Assembly (NCBI GenBank): GCA_003554945.1
Contig: PWHN01000079.1
Coordinates: 1 to 16,903 of the forward strand
Reading direction: 5' to 3'
Length of the DNA: 16,903 nucleotides
From: a bacterium
Lineage (GTDB): Bacteria > T1Sed10-126
The notes beneath the pieces were generated by a model, which searched no databases, had not been told where the DNA came from, and saw only the letters and a program-made list of their open reading frames with translations. Numbering within the stretch: the stretch's first letter is position 1; each line of letters starts with the position of its first letter. This document shows, one piece after another, positions 7,045-14,520 of this stretch. A program made the translations under genes and the position numbers.

Positions 7045-7142
7045 CTGATCTACCCCTTTGTTAAATTTTGGTGGTTCTCCGGCATGTTAACTATACGCGT
7101 AACTGCTTAGCGGCCACCTTAAGACTACAACTTTTATAGAAA

Positions 7143-7265
7143 GAATCGGACGCCCTGTTGACGGATTTTTAGAATTTCAAAGCTCAGGATGAGCTGGTTT
7201 TGAAATTCTAAACCTCGGAGCAGTCACGACGACTGCGAGAATGAGTCCAATAGGGTGTCCGATTC
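7143..7265. repeat. 123-bp multi-hairpin inverted-repeat element
   Basis: The outer arms GAATCGGACGCCCTGTTG (7143-7160) and CAATAGGGTGTCCGATTC (7248-7265) are 18 bp and complementary except at two positions, both G-T and thus G-U wobbles in plus-strand RNA. Inside are two independent hairpins. One is TTTAGAATTTCAAA (7168-7181) with its perfect complement at 7199-7212, capped by AGCTC/GAGCT. The other is GCAGTC (7220-7225) with GACTGC (7231-7236). The whole folds as a three-way junction. It occupies the gap between the PP2C gene and the downstream [2Fe-2S]/hydrogenase pair, all on the minus strand. It could be a MITE-like insertion, a palindromic intergenic repeat or a structured RNA. No coding frame or T-run is seen. 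Confidence 0.7.
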
Positions 7266-7290
7266 GTTATATACTTCGGGCGCCAAACAA

Positions 7291-8475
7291 TTAAATATAT
7301 TCTATTTCTACTTTCTTAAGGTATTTATCCCGGAGCAACTCCGCCATTTTTTTGACCACGTTTTTGCGCAGGCCAAGGTCCTCCGGAATATTGGGATTCT
7401 GGTGCACCTCGTTAATTTTAGTGCCGACAACAAACTTAATATAGTCCGAATCCTTGAGCATATTGTAGAGCTTATAGCCGGGATCGTCCACGTCTATCTT
7501 GTCCGGGCCACCGGCCTCAAGTAACTCGATCGCCCGACTCATTGTCAGGATTCCCTCGGTAACCAGGTCCAGGCCCTCTATTTCTGAGTCCGGTGGTATA
7601 TCCTTGTTGATGCTCTCAAGGTTTACGTTGATCTCCTTATCAGCCAGGCGAGCATAAATTTTGCTCGTGGTACCACCGCAGATTATTTTTTTACCTCCAA
7701 ATTGCTCTACTTTTCGCTTGATTTTATAGTCGTCTGACTTATCGACCGGTGGACCGGTTATCAGCAATGTTCGGCGCGGGCTACGGAAATAAAAACAGGC
7801 ACTGGTGATGTCATCTTTAGCTTCTTTGCCATCAATTTTGTGCGCTTCTTCAACCAGAAAATTCGATAGTTCCCGGGCCGAAGCATCCTTTAACCTGCTC
7901 ATCCGTTCTTTTACCGTAGAAGCAATCTCCTCTTCCGGCCAGCCAAGAGAATAATTTTTATTGCCAATCCCTGCCTGGCTCACACCATCCGAAAAAACAA
8001 TGAGGCGGTCCCCCAGTTCAATGTTAAATTGCGAGTAATACAGGGTCTGGGACGTCCCAATCGGATTATTCATGTCTATCTTACTTTTTTCCAGGGATTT
8101 CCGTTTCTGGTCTCGAAACAACATAAATCCCGGGTTGTCAAACTCCATTATTTCCACCTGGTTTGCCCGCAGGTCAATATCGATAATAGTAAAGGTGGAA
8201 TAACTTATTTTTCGCTCTTTACACTCCGGCAGAGTTTTCATAATTGTCTCTGCGGTATCTTTTATATCGACCGAATTGCAGGTTAAGTTCACTGAGATAG
8301 TGGTAGTTAGCGTCGCCAGCACGTTGGCTTTTATACCGCTACCCAGTCCGTCCGCAAGAACAGAAACTATCCGATTCTCTTTGTCTGCTTTTTTGGAAAG
8401 AAAAACATCCCCCGGCACCTGCTTGTTATGCTTTGATAACTGGGCGTGATCGACCTCGACAAAAAAATCCCCCAC
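7291..8475 (-). CDS. SpoIIE/PP2C-type serine phosphatase linked to sensory hydrogenase
   Basis: A 394-residue protein with an N-terminal SpoIIE-like PP2C domain (about 1-232), predicted to remove phosphate from a Ser/Thr target such as an anti-sigma antagonist or kinase substrate. The metal-binding landmarks are ADGLGSG (41-47, Asp42), FSDGVSQ (161-167, Asp163) and KDDITSA (220-226). Residues about 235-394 form an extra domain, starting RTLLITGPPVDKSDDYKIK, that I recognise only as an extension seen in hydrogenase-associated phosphatases. The start is GTG (MGDFFVEVDH), 2 bp after the hsfB-like stop and with only a weak, distant GAGG, implying coupling. The position matches hfsC in hfsABCD-type loci. 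It is the likely output of the upstream PAS-hydrogenase. Its substrate is not encoded in view. Confidence 0.85.
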   Translation of the reverse strand: MGDFFVEVDHAQLSKHNKQVPGDVFLSKKADKENRIVSVLADGLGSGIKANVLATLTTTISVNLTCNSVDIKDTAETIMKTLPECKERKISYSTFTIIDIDLRANQVEIMEFDNPGFMLFRDQKRKSLEKSKIDMNNPIGTSQTLYYSQFNIELGDRLIVFSDGVSQAGIGNKNYSLGWPEEEIASTVKERMSRLKDASARELSNFLVEEAHKIDGKEAKDDITSACFYFRSPRRTLLITGPPVDKSDDYKIKRKVEQFGGKKIICGGTTSKIYARLADKEINVNLESINKDIPPDSEIEGLDLVTEGILTMSRAIELLEAGGPDKIDVDDPGYKLYNMLKDSDYIKFVVGTKINEVHQNPNIPEDLGLRKNVVKKMAELLRDKYLKKVEIEYI

Positions 8476-8477
8476 GT

Positions 8478-10184
8478 TTATTTACCGTCCTCAAAAGCCT
8501 CAATCACAGAGTTCATCAGTACTTCTGTCTCCGAGGCGTTTTCCCCAAGCAGATAAGCGATCTCCTGGACCATACTCAGATTTTTACTAATAACTTCCTC
8601 CGCTTTCTGAACTACCTGCTCACGCTTCATCGAGGGCTCGGTAATATCCTGGCAAATAAAACCAACACTTTTACCTGTTTCAATAACAAAGGCCGAGTAG
8701 AACAGAACTCGGTTGTTAAACCTCAGTTCTTCGCCAATTATGTCCTCGTTTGTCTCCAGAACTTTTTCAAAAATATAATCGAAGGGTACCAGCTTCCTTA
8801 GGTTGGCATTTTTCATCCCCGGCACCGTATCAAAAATTTCCTCTATATCCTCACCAAGCAAGCTGGCAAATCTCCGATTACATTCAATCACCCGCAAGTC
8901 CTGATCCGCTATAACCACGCCCGACGGCATTGTCCTCAGCAGAGCGTTAGCCGTCTTCTGCGCCTTACTTCGCATGTATGAAACACACATGTCGGTCTCC
9001 GCTTTATTGTCCAGAAGGGCCGTTGCAAAATCACGGCAGGAGTCATAACCGCAGCCACCACAGTTCAGCTCATCCTCTTCTTTTTCCTTACCAATACGTG
9101 ATAGAGCCTCACTTAGTTCCTCTTCAGAATAGGTCTTCATCTCAACCGGTTCAACACCGTAATCAAAACTGACGTCCAACTCACTGTCCAGAGCTATTCT
9201 CTCCGGTTCATAGGTTGAATTAGAAATTACGGACAATTTCTTCGAGACGATGTTCCTCTCGGAATCCGCCACCGGTCCGTTCACGCAGCCACCGGGACAG
9301 GCAAGAAGCTCAATGAAAAGCTTTTGCTCGAGGTCTCGGCTACCGAGGCTATCAAGTATATCCTGGACCGGTTTCATACCGGAAAAACTCATAAAATTTA
9401 AATCGGTCACTGCACAATTTTTTTTGACGCCGGCGATCATCCCCCCATCTACCGGATAGAGCCGTCCATTTTTTGCCGGGTAAGGGATAAAATCATCCTT
9501 CGCTTCGGACTGCCAACGGTCCAGCTTAATCCCCTCCTCCGCAAACCAGTTCTTTAAGTCGTCAAAAGTCAGACAGACATCAAACGCTTCGTAGCGCTCC
9601 ACCTCAATCTTTTTCGCCACACAGGGGCCAATAAAAACAATGTTGATCGATTCGCCGTAATTATCTTTTAAAAGCTGGGAGTGGGCGACTACAGGTGTCA
9701 TTACGTTGGCCAGGTTTGACCTCAGTTGAGGCTTGTATTTTCTTATATATTCAACAACAGAAGGACAGGCCGTCGATAACAGCAAGCGATTTTCGTTTCG
9801 GTTAAACTCCCGGTGAATGGCTGCAGAGACGAGTTCCGCCCCAAGGGCTGTCTCTGAGACACCATGAAAACCCAGCTTTTTCAGCCCGGTCACCAGCCGC
9901 TGCGCTTGCTGACCGCCAAATTCACTGATGAACGAGGGCGCCAGGGAGACAATAACCCTTTCATCTTCTTTTATAAGTTGTCGCGCTTCTTCAATATCTG
10001 AACGTATATTTTTGGAATTGTTCGGACAGGCCGATATACACTTCCCGCAGAGAACACAACGTTCAGAAATAACGTCGGCGTGATTGTCCTTGATCATAAT
10101 TGCCTTGACCGGGCAGTTGCGCACACATTTAAAACAGTCCTGACAGTCGGTTGCTTCGGTGTGGATAGGATATTTTTTGCTCAT
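8478..10184 (-). CDS. PAS-containing sensory [FeFe] hydrogenase (group C, HsfB-like)
   Basis: A 568-residue predicted sensor of H2 or redox state. The order is a two-cluster ferredoxin (C14-C17-C20-C24 and C43-C46-C49-C53), an H-cluster domain (about 75-320), an extra cluster motif NCGGCGYDSC with a later Cys (C375, C378, C383, C400), a PAS domain (about 410-517) and a helical tail ending GENASETEVLMNSVIEAF. L1 reads STACPS (137-142): the second, proton-relay Cys of catalytic enzymes is Ala and only the cluster ligand C140 remains. L2 is IGPCVAKK (C188) and L3 LLACPGGCVNG (C296, C300). This combination is characteristic of putatively sensory group C hydrogenases. Its ATG overlaps the upstream [2Fe-2S] gene stop (ATGA at 10184-10181). 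A phosphatase follows after 2 bp. It is probably regulatory rather than catalytic. Confidence 0.88.
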   Translation of the reverse strand: MSKKYPIHTEATDCQDCFKCVRNCPVKAIMIKDNHADVISERCVLCGKCISACPNNSKNIRSDIEEARQLIKEDERVIVSLAPSFISEFGGQQAQRLVTGLKKLGFHGVSETALGAELVSAAIHREFNRNENRLLLSTACPSVVEYIRKYKPQLRSNLANVMTPVVAHSQLLKDNYGESINIVFIGPCVAKKIEVERYEAFDVCLTFDDLKNWFAEEGIKLDRWQSEAKDDFIPYPAKNGRLYPVDGGMIAGVKKNCAVTDLNFMSFSGMKPVQDILDSLGSRDLEQKLFIELLACPGGCVNGPVADSERNIVSKKLSVISNSTYEPERIALDSELDVSFDYGVEPVEMKTYSEEELSEALSRIGKEKEEDELNCGGCGYDSCRDFATALLDNKAETDMCVSYMRSKAQKTANALLRTMPSGVVIADQDLRVIECNRRFASLLGEDIEEIFDTVPGMKNANLRKLVPFDYIFEKVLETNEDIIGEELRFNNRVLFYSAFVIETGKSVGFICQDITEPSMKREQVVQKAEEVISKNLSMVQEIAYLLGENASETEVLMNSVIEAFEDGK

Positions 10185-10414
10185 AATTTTTCCCTCAATA
10201 CCTCTAAAATATTATCCTCGGTAACGCCCGATATCTTTTCACCGTTGATGCTAACATGCGGACCGCTCCTGCATTCGTCCTCACACAGCGCGCCTTCAAT
10301 TTCTGCCGGGATATTCTCGTCTTTGACGTATTTTTTTATTATGTCAACATTTCTGTTGTTGCCCCGGGTAAAACAGGAGCTACCCATGCAGAGAACAATC
10401 TTATTATCACTCAT
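10181..10414 (-). CDS. thioredoxin-like [2Fe-2S] ferredoxin of the sensory operon
   Basis: A 77-residue NuoE-like [2Fe-2S] protein with C9 and C14 (CMGSSC, C-x4-C) and C44 and C48 (CEDEC, C-x3-C), followed by RSGPHVSINGEKISGVTEDN, typical of the fold's C-terminal half. It is presumed to carry electrons to or from the PAS-hydrogenase. The ATG at 10414 is chosen over an in-frame GTG at 10426 because AGGTGA overlaps the GTG but is well spaced from the ATG. Its TGA overlaps the next gene's ATG. It is distinct from the paralogue at 6811-7044, which lacks the SGPHV segment, so each hydrogenase in the cluster has its own small iron-sulfur partner. It matches hfsA in position. Confidence 0.85.
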   Translation of the reverse strand: MSDNKIVLCMGSSCFTRGNNRNVDIIKKYVKDENIPAEIEGALCEDECRSGPHVSINGEKISGVTEDNILEVLREKL

Positions 10415-10671
10415 GAAAAAAATCACCTGTATAGAGAAACATTTTTAATGATTATTTAGTTCACACTCCAGCGACAGCTTGTCTACAATTGAACCCTCTG
10501 CCTCAGGAGTTTTTCTCTGACGAGTTGGTATGGATAATGAATTGGTCTGCAAAATTGAGGGTATGATATCTTAATTAGACTCGTTATAAAAGCAAGCTCT
10601 AAAATTTATCCATCTCTTTTACTTCAATTAGCATTGAAATTAAAAGAACGACGCTCTCCGGAGTTAAATTA
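10415..10671. other. intergenic gap before the sensory hydrogenase operon
   Basis: An AT-rich gap between the end of the diguanylate cyclase gene and the start of the sensory operon. It should hold the operon promoter, but no convincing -35/-10 pair could be chosen on the minus strand. TATACA lies close to the first gene and AAATAAT near 10450, neither with a clear partner. No terminator hairpin with T-run, RNA gene or plausible small frame was found. Confidence 0.4.
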
Positions 10672-11643
10672 ATAATTTCTGTCGGCAGAAACAGCACATA
10701 CCCTGTTTCTCCCCTCTTTTTTGGCGGAATATAGTGCTGCATCAGCTTCTTCCAGCAAATCGTAGTCGGGGTAATCTTCTGCTTCGTAGGACGCTGCCCC
10801 AATGCTGACGGTGACTACGTCAGCACATTCCGAATCGGGATGCTCTATTTCCGCCGCCTCGACGGCGAGACGAATACGGTCGGCGACCTGCTGAGCTCCC
10901 GCACGATCGGTCCCGGGTAAAATAACAACAAACTCCTCACCACCGTATCGAGCTACAAAATCATTGCTCCGAACAAGATTGCGATCAATTAGCTCAGCCA
11001 GCTTTTGTAAACATTCATCCCCCCGGGTATGACCGAAAGCATCGTTGTAATTTTTAAAATAATCGATATCAATCATCAATAGAGACAGAGAACCCCCAAA
11101 GCGACGAACATGAGCAAGTTCACGCTGATATATTTCATCAAAATAACGGCGATTAGGTAGTTCTGTCAGAGCGTCAATTTTCGCTTCTTTGGCCAAGCGC
11201 CGGTTGGTTTTTCTCAATTCCTGCCGTAAATTATGTCTCTCTGTAAAGTCTTCCTGGATACAGATGTAATGGCTTATTTCACCAGAATCATCATTTATTG
11301 GAGAAATAGTCGTGTGAGCCCAGTAAATTTCACCCGATTTACGACGATTGCAAAACTCGCCGCGCCACTCCTTGCCCGCCTGAATTGTCTCCCACATTTC
11401 TTCGTAAAATTCCTGCGACTGCCGGCCGGAATTTAAAATGTTCATATTTTCCCCGACCGCCTCTTCCCTCTCGTAGCCGGTTACCTCAGTAAACTTGGGG
11501 TTCACAAAAATTATGTTCCCCACGGGATCCGTAATTACTATCATACTCGAACTTTTATTAACGGCCTGGCAGAGGAGTTCGAGCCGTTTACTTACACGAG
11601 GATCGTCAACTTTTCCTTCCAGATCACAACATTCAAACCACAT
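10669..11643 (-). CDS. PAS-GGDEF diguanylate cyclase
   Basis: A 324-residue soluble protein predicted to make cyclic di-GMP from two GTP. The ATG at 11643 is taken rather than an upstream TTG because AAAGGA is spaced about 9 nt from it. A PAS domain spans about 24-135, with a PAS signature SSMIVITDPVGNIIFVN and a C-terminal QEDFTERH (PAC). A linker helix at 136-157 leads into the GGDEF domain (about 158-320). The active-site loop is GGEEF at 234-238, and an RxxD inhibitory site (RSND, 225-228) lies just upstream. LTELPNRRYFDE and DIDYFKNYND are standard GGDEF landmarks. No membrane segment is present. PAS domains of this kind often bind haem, flavin or a small ligand, but no cofactor residue can be named. 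It lies directly upstream of the hydrogenase operon. Confidence 0.92.
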   Translation of the reverse strand: MWFECCDLEGKVDDPRVSKRLELLCQAVNKSSSMIVITDPVGNIIFVNPKFTEVTGYEREEAVGENMNILNSGRQSQEFYEEMWETIQAGKEWRGEFCNRRKSGEIYWAHTTISPINDDSGEISHYICIQEDFTERHNLRQELRKTNRRLAKEAKIDALTELPNRRYFDEIYQRELAHVRRFGGSLSLLMIDIDYFKNYNDAFGHTRGDECLQKLAELIDRNLVRSNDFVARYGGEEFVVILPGTDRAGAQQVADRIRLAVEAAEIEHPDSECADVVTVSIGAASYEAEDYPDYDLLEEADAALYSAKKEGRNRVCAVSADRNY

Positions 11644-11692
11644 AAGCAAAATCCTTTCGACATCCTGGATATGAGTCGACTTTCCGCCAACA

Positions 11693-11716
11693 GCTCTATT
11701 TTAGCATAAATAGAGC
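11693..11716. promoter_or_regulatory. 9-bp inverted repeat in the divergent promoter region
   Basis: The arms GCTCTATTT (11693-11701) and AAATAGAGC (11708-11716) are perfect complements around a six-base loop. They lie 50-73 bp upstream of the diguanylate cyclase start, in the 231-bp divergent region shared with the 2-oxoacid oxidoreductase operon. It could be an operator or a 5' leader hairpin for the cyclase transcript. No T-run follows on the minus strand. No recognisable cyclic di-GMP riboswitch is present. Clear promoter hexamers could not be assigned for either direction. Confidence 0.4.
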
Positions 11717-11874
11717 CTAAACCGAGGTTTTGGTTACAAAAACGATATATACTGAAAAATTTGGCAAGAATACATTTTTTAAAAATTTTGAGAAGGGTTG
11801 TCATCGCAGATAAAACAATTTAGACTAAATTCAGTCGCAAAAAAGTTAAATAATTTGTCAGAAAGGAGATAACA

Positions 11875-13563
11875 ATGATAAAAAATATCGTCATCGGTGG
11901 CGAAGCCGGCCAGGGGTTGAAGACTACCGCCGCCATCCTTGGCAAGGCTCTATTTAAAAACGGTTTTAACCTTCACACCTCGATGGATTTCATGTCACGG
12001 ATCAGGGGTGGCCACAACTTCGGTCGTATTCGTTTTGGTGATGAGGAAATCCGGGGCCCACAGGAGGAGATTGACCTGCTGGTCGCCCTGAACGAGGAAA
12101 CAATTACCCGGCACGTGGAAAAGCTGGCCAAAGATGGTGCCGTTTTATACGACGAAGCAGTTTCGGCGGTTGAAAATAGTATCGTGGTGCCGGCCGAGGA
12201 GATTGCTTCCGAGGTTAACCCGAAGGCAGTAAATACCGTTTACGTGGGCAGTATCCTGAAAGCGTTTGGCATTAATCTCGACTGCGCTCGGTCCGTGGTC
12301 GAGGATTATTTCGACGCGGAAAGCGTGATTTCGGACAACCTCAAACTATTGAATAGAGGTTATGAAAAAGGCGAAACTATTTTCAAGGCGCCCGAGCCGA
12401 AAAGCAGGACGGGAGAACAGATTTATTTGAACGGCAATGAAGCGACAGCGCTGGGCGCACTGGCAGGGGGGATCAATTACTACTCCGCTTACCCAATGTC
12501 GCCTTCGACCGGAATCATGAGCTACATTGCCGGCAAGCAGGATGAAATGAACGTTGTCGTCGAGCAGGCGGAAGACGAGCTGGCGGCGATTAACATGGCT
12601 ATCGGCGCTTCCTACGGTGGCATCCGGACGATGTCCGGCACCTCCGGAGGCGGACTGGCGCTGATGAACGAGGCGATAGGACTGGCCGGCCTCACCGAGA
12701 CGCCACTCGTGGTTGCCAACGTCCAGCGACCGGGGCCAGCAACGGGGCTGCCAACGAGAACGAGCCAGGGCGACCTGTTGTTTGCTGTTAACTCCGCCCA
12801 GGGCGAGTTTCCCCTGCTGATTACGGCCTCCAGAAATCAGGAGAACGCCTTCTATCAAACTTTCCGGGCCCTGAACCTTGCCGACAAATATCAGCTCCCG
12901 GTGATTTTGATGAGTGATCAATTCCTCGCCGATTCCTCAACTAACGTTCCTGATTTTGAGCTGCAGAACCTGGAGATCGAACGGAATCTGATTGCAGCAG
13001 AAGATATGGGTCCAGATGAAGAATACCGGCGCTACGAGTTTACAGAAGACGGTATTTCACCGCGCGCTTTTCCCGGTCAATTAAAGAAACAGACAGTGCT
13101 GGCTGACAGCGACGAACACGACGAAAAGGGCCACATTGTGGAAGCAGCCGACAAGCGGCGGCGGATGGTTGACAAGCGAGCGCGCAAGTTAGATAGGCTA
13201 ATTGAAGACGATCTGGCTGAACCGGAGTATTTCGGACCAGAAAATATTGACTACCTGCTGGTTGGTTGGGGATCGACCTACGGTCCTCTCCGCGAGGCAC
13301 AATCGCGCCTGAACGAAGAAGATATAAAAGCCGGTTACCTTTCTTTCACCGACGTCTGGCCCCTACCGACCACCGGACTGGAAAAGTTGGCGGACAACGA
13401 AGTCGAGTTGATTGATGTAGAAAATAACTCACAGGCACAGTTTGCCCGTTTGATTCGTCAGGAAACGGGAATTGAAGTTGAACACAGGATTTTAAAATAC
13501 GACGGACGACCGTTCAGGGGCGAAGAAATATTTCGCCGTATCACGGAAGAGGTGATCCAGTAA
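11875..13563 (+). CDS. korA: 2-oxoacid:ferredoxin oxidoreductase, fused gamma-alpha subunit
   Basis: The large subunit of a CoA-dependent 2-oxoacid:ferredoxin oxidoreductase, which oxidatively decarboxylates a 2-oxoacid to acyl-CoA while reducing ferredoxin. Residues 1-175 form the gamma domain (GGEAGQGLKTTA at 8-19, SRIRGGHNF at 41-49). From about 183 the alpha/pyrimidine-binding domain follows, with NGNEATALGALAGG, YSAYPMSPST, EQAEDELAAINMAIGASYGG, TSGGGLALMNEA and RPGPATGLPTRTSQGD. A transketolase C-like domain (about 445-562) has VGWGSTYGP. The length of 562 fits the fused KorA type. The Shine-Dalgarno AAAGGAG lies 6 nt before the ATG. The beta gene starts within the stop (TAATG). The symbol is a family label: 2-oxoglutarate, pyruvate or branched-chain substrate cannot be separated by eye. 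Reduced ferredoxin could feed the hydrogenase. Confidence 0.92.
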   Translation: MIKNIVIGGEAGQGLKTTAAILGKALFKNGFNLHTSMDFMSRIRGGHNFGRIRFGDEEIRGPQEEIDLLVALNEETITRHVEKLAKDGAVLYDEAVSAVENSIVVPAEEIASEVNPKAVNTVYVGSILKAFGINLDCARSVVEDYFDAESVISDNLKLLNRGYEKGETIFKAPEPKSRTGEQIYLNGNEATALGALAGGINYYSAYPMSPSTGIMSYIAGKQDEMNVVVEQAEDELAAINMAIGASYGGIRTMSGTSGGGLALMNEAIGLAGLTETPLVVANVQRPGPATGLPTRTSQGDLLFAVNSAQGEFPLLITASRNQENAFYQTFRALNLADKYQLPVILMSDQFLADSSTNVPDFELQNLEIERNLIAAEDMGPDEEYRRYEFTEDGISPRAFPGQLKKQTVLADSDEHDEKGHIVEAADKRRRMVDKRARKLDRLIEDDLAEPEYFGPENIDYLLVGWGSTYGPLREAQSRLNEEDIKAGYLSFTDVWPLPTTGLEKLADNEVELIDVENNSQAQFARLIRQETGIEVEHRILKYDGRPFRGEEIFRRITEEVIQ

Positions 13564-14411
13564 TGAGTAGCAAGTTTGAGCTTTCGGGAGATACAGCCTG
13601 GTGTCCGGGCTGTGGTAACTTTCCACTCCGGGTGGCACTTAAACAGGCGCTTGAGGAACTGGAGTTAAAACCGGAGGAAGTGGTGATGTCCACCGGAATC
13701 GGTCAGGCGGCCAAGATGCCGCATTACATAGAGGTAAACGGTTTCAACGGGCTACACGGGCGATCCCTGCCACCGGCCGTAGGAGTCAGGATTGCAAATA
13801 AGGATCTTCAGGTTATTGTTGAATCGGGCGACGGCTGTACTTACGGTGAAGGTGGGAACCATCTGCTGCACAACATAAGACGGAACGTTGACCTGGTCCA
13901 CCTGGTGCATAACAACCAGATTTACGGTTTAACGAAAGGTCAGGCCTCGCCGACCACCGGCAAGGAAAACCGGACAGGCGTACAGACACACGGGATTAAC
14001 GCCGAGCCTTTCAAACCGGTAAAATTTGCCGTGGGGATGGAGGCAAGTTTTGTCGCGCGGGGTTTCGTTGGGGAAAAGGAGCACCTGGCTGAACTTATCA
14101 AACAGGCGGCATGCCACCGCGGTTACGCGCTGGTAGACATTCTGCAGCCCTGCGTCTCCTTCAACAAGGTGAACACTTACGACTGGTACAGGGAGAGGGT
14201 CTACAAGTTGCCCGACGATTATCAGGCCGAGGACTACGACACTGCACTGCAAAAGGCTCAAGAATGGGACGAGCGGATACCGATCGGCGTAATCTACCGC
14301 GAGGAGAAGGAAACTTTCTACGACAACTTTTCTTTTCTCGACAAGCAACCGCTGGTAGAACAGGAAAGGTCCCCGGAGGAAGTTGAGCCGCTCCTGGCCA
14401 AATTTAAGTGA
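13563..14411 (+). CDS. korB: 2-oxoacid:ferredoxin oxidoreductase, TPP-binding beta subunit
   Basis: The 282-residue catalytic partner of the preceding gene, carrying thiamine pyrophosphate and a [4Fe-4S] cluster. WCPGCGN (13-19) gives C14 and C17. The TPP/Mg motif is GDGCTYGEGGNHLLHNIRRN at about residues 98-117. C-terminal QPCVSFN offers another cluster ligand. The third usual cysteine, in the GIGCS segment of most relatives, is replaced: here the text is TGIGQAAKMPHY. The segment FNGLHGRSLPPAVG follows. I believe this GIGQA form exists as a subfamily, so the gene is probably functional with altered cluster coordination. GAGGTG provides the ribosome site inside the upstream gene and the coding overlap is one base. 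The protein ends LAKFK with TGA. Confidence 0.92.
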   Translation: MSSKFELSGDTAWCPGCGNFPLRVALKQALEELELKPEEVVMSTGIGQAAKMPHYIEVNGFNGLHGRSLPPAVGVRIANKDLQVIVESGDGCTYGEGGNHLLHNIRRNVDLVHLVHNNQIYGLTKGQASPTTGKENRTGVQTHGINAEPFKPVKFAVGMEASFVARGFVGEKEHLAELIKQAACHRGYALVDILQPCVSFNKVNTYDWYRERVYKLPDDYQAEDYDTALQKAQEWDERIPIGVIYREEKETFYDNFSFLDKQPLVEQERSPEEVEPLLAKFK

Positions 14412-14520
14412 ACTGCTTCCTCGATAGTCACTTATGAATTCTGAAGTTGTTTTTTCTGATTCAGCAACTAAAATTAGATTTTTGATAAAAATCTGATCAT
14501 CTTTCGAATGGTGTGCTTCA
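14412..14520 (+). promoter_or_regulatory. leader region of the cotransporter gene with inverted repeat
   Basis: A 109-bp AT-rich spacer. AGATTTTT (14476-14483) and AAAAATCT (14487-14494) form a perfect 8-bp inverted repeat around GAT, 27 bp before the cotransporter ATG. Upstream, CTGAAGTTG is followed by a T6 run and then TTCAGCAACT, which can pair only partially. Either may be an operator or a weak terminator of the oxidoreductase operon. The sequence does not decide this. The cotransporter start has only a poor GGTG ribosome site. Confidence 0.35.

Noticed and set aside
6136-7110. Plus-strand open frames across the group B hydrogenase and [2Fe-2S] genes
   Set aside because: They overlap conserved cluster-binding motifs on the minus strand and have no recognisable domains.
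7143-7265. tRNA gene or simple rho-independent terminator
   Set aside because: It has no anticodon/T-arm pattern or CCA-type acceptor, and no T-run follows the outer stem on either strand.
12346-12921. 191-codon open frame antisense to korA
   Set aside because: It lies wholly inside a well-supported coding gene, has no ribosome site or recognisable domain, and reflects codon bias on the opposite strand.
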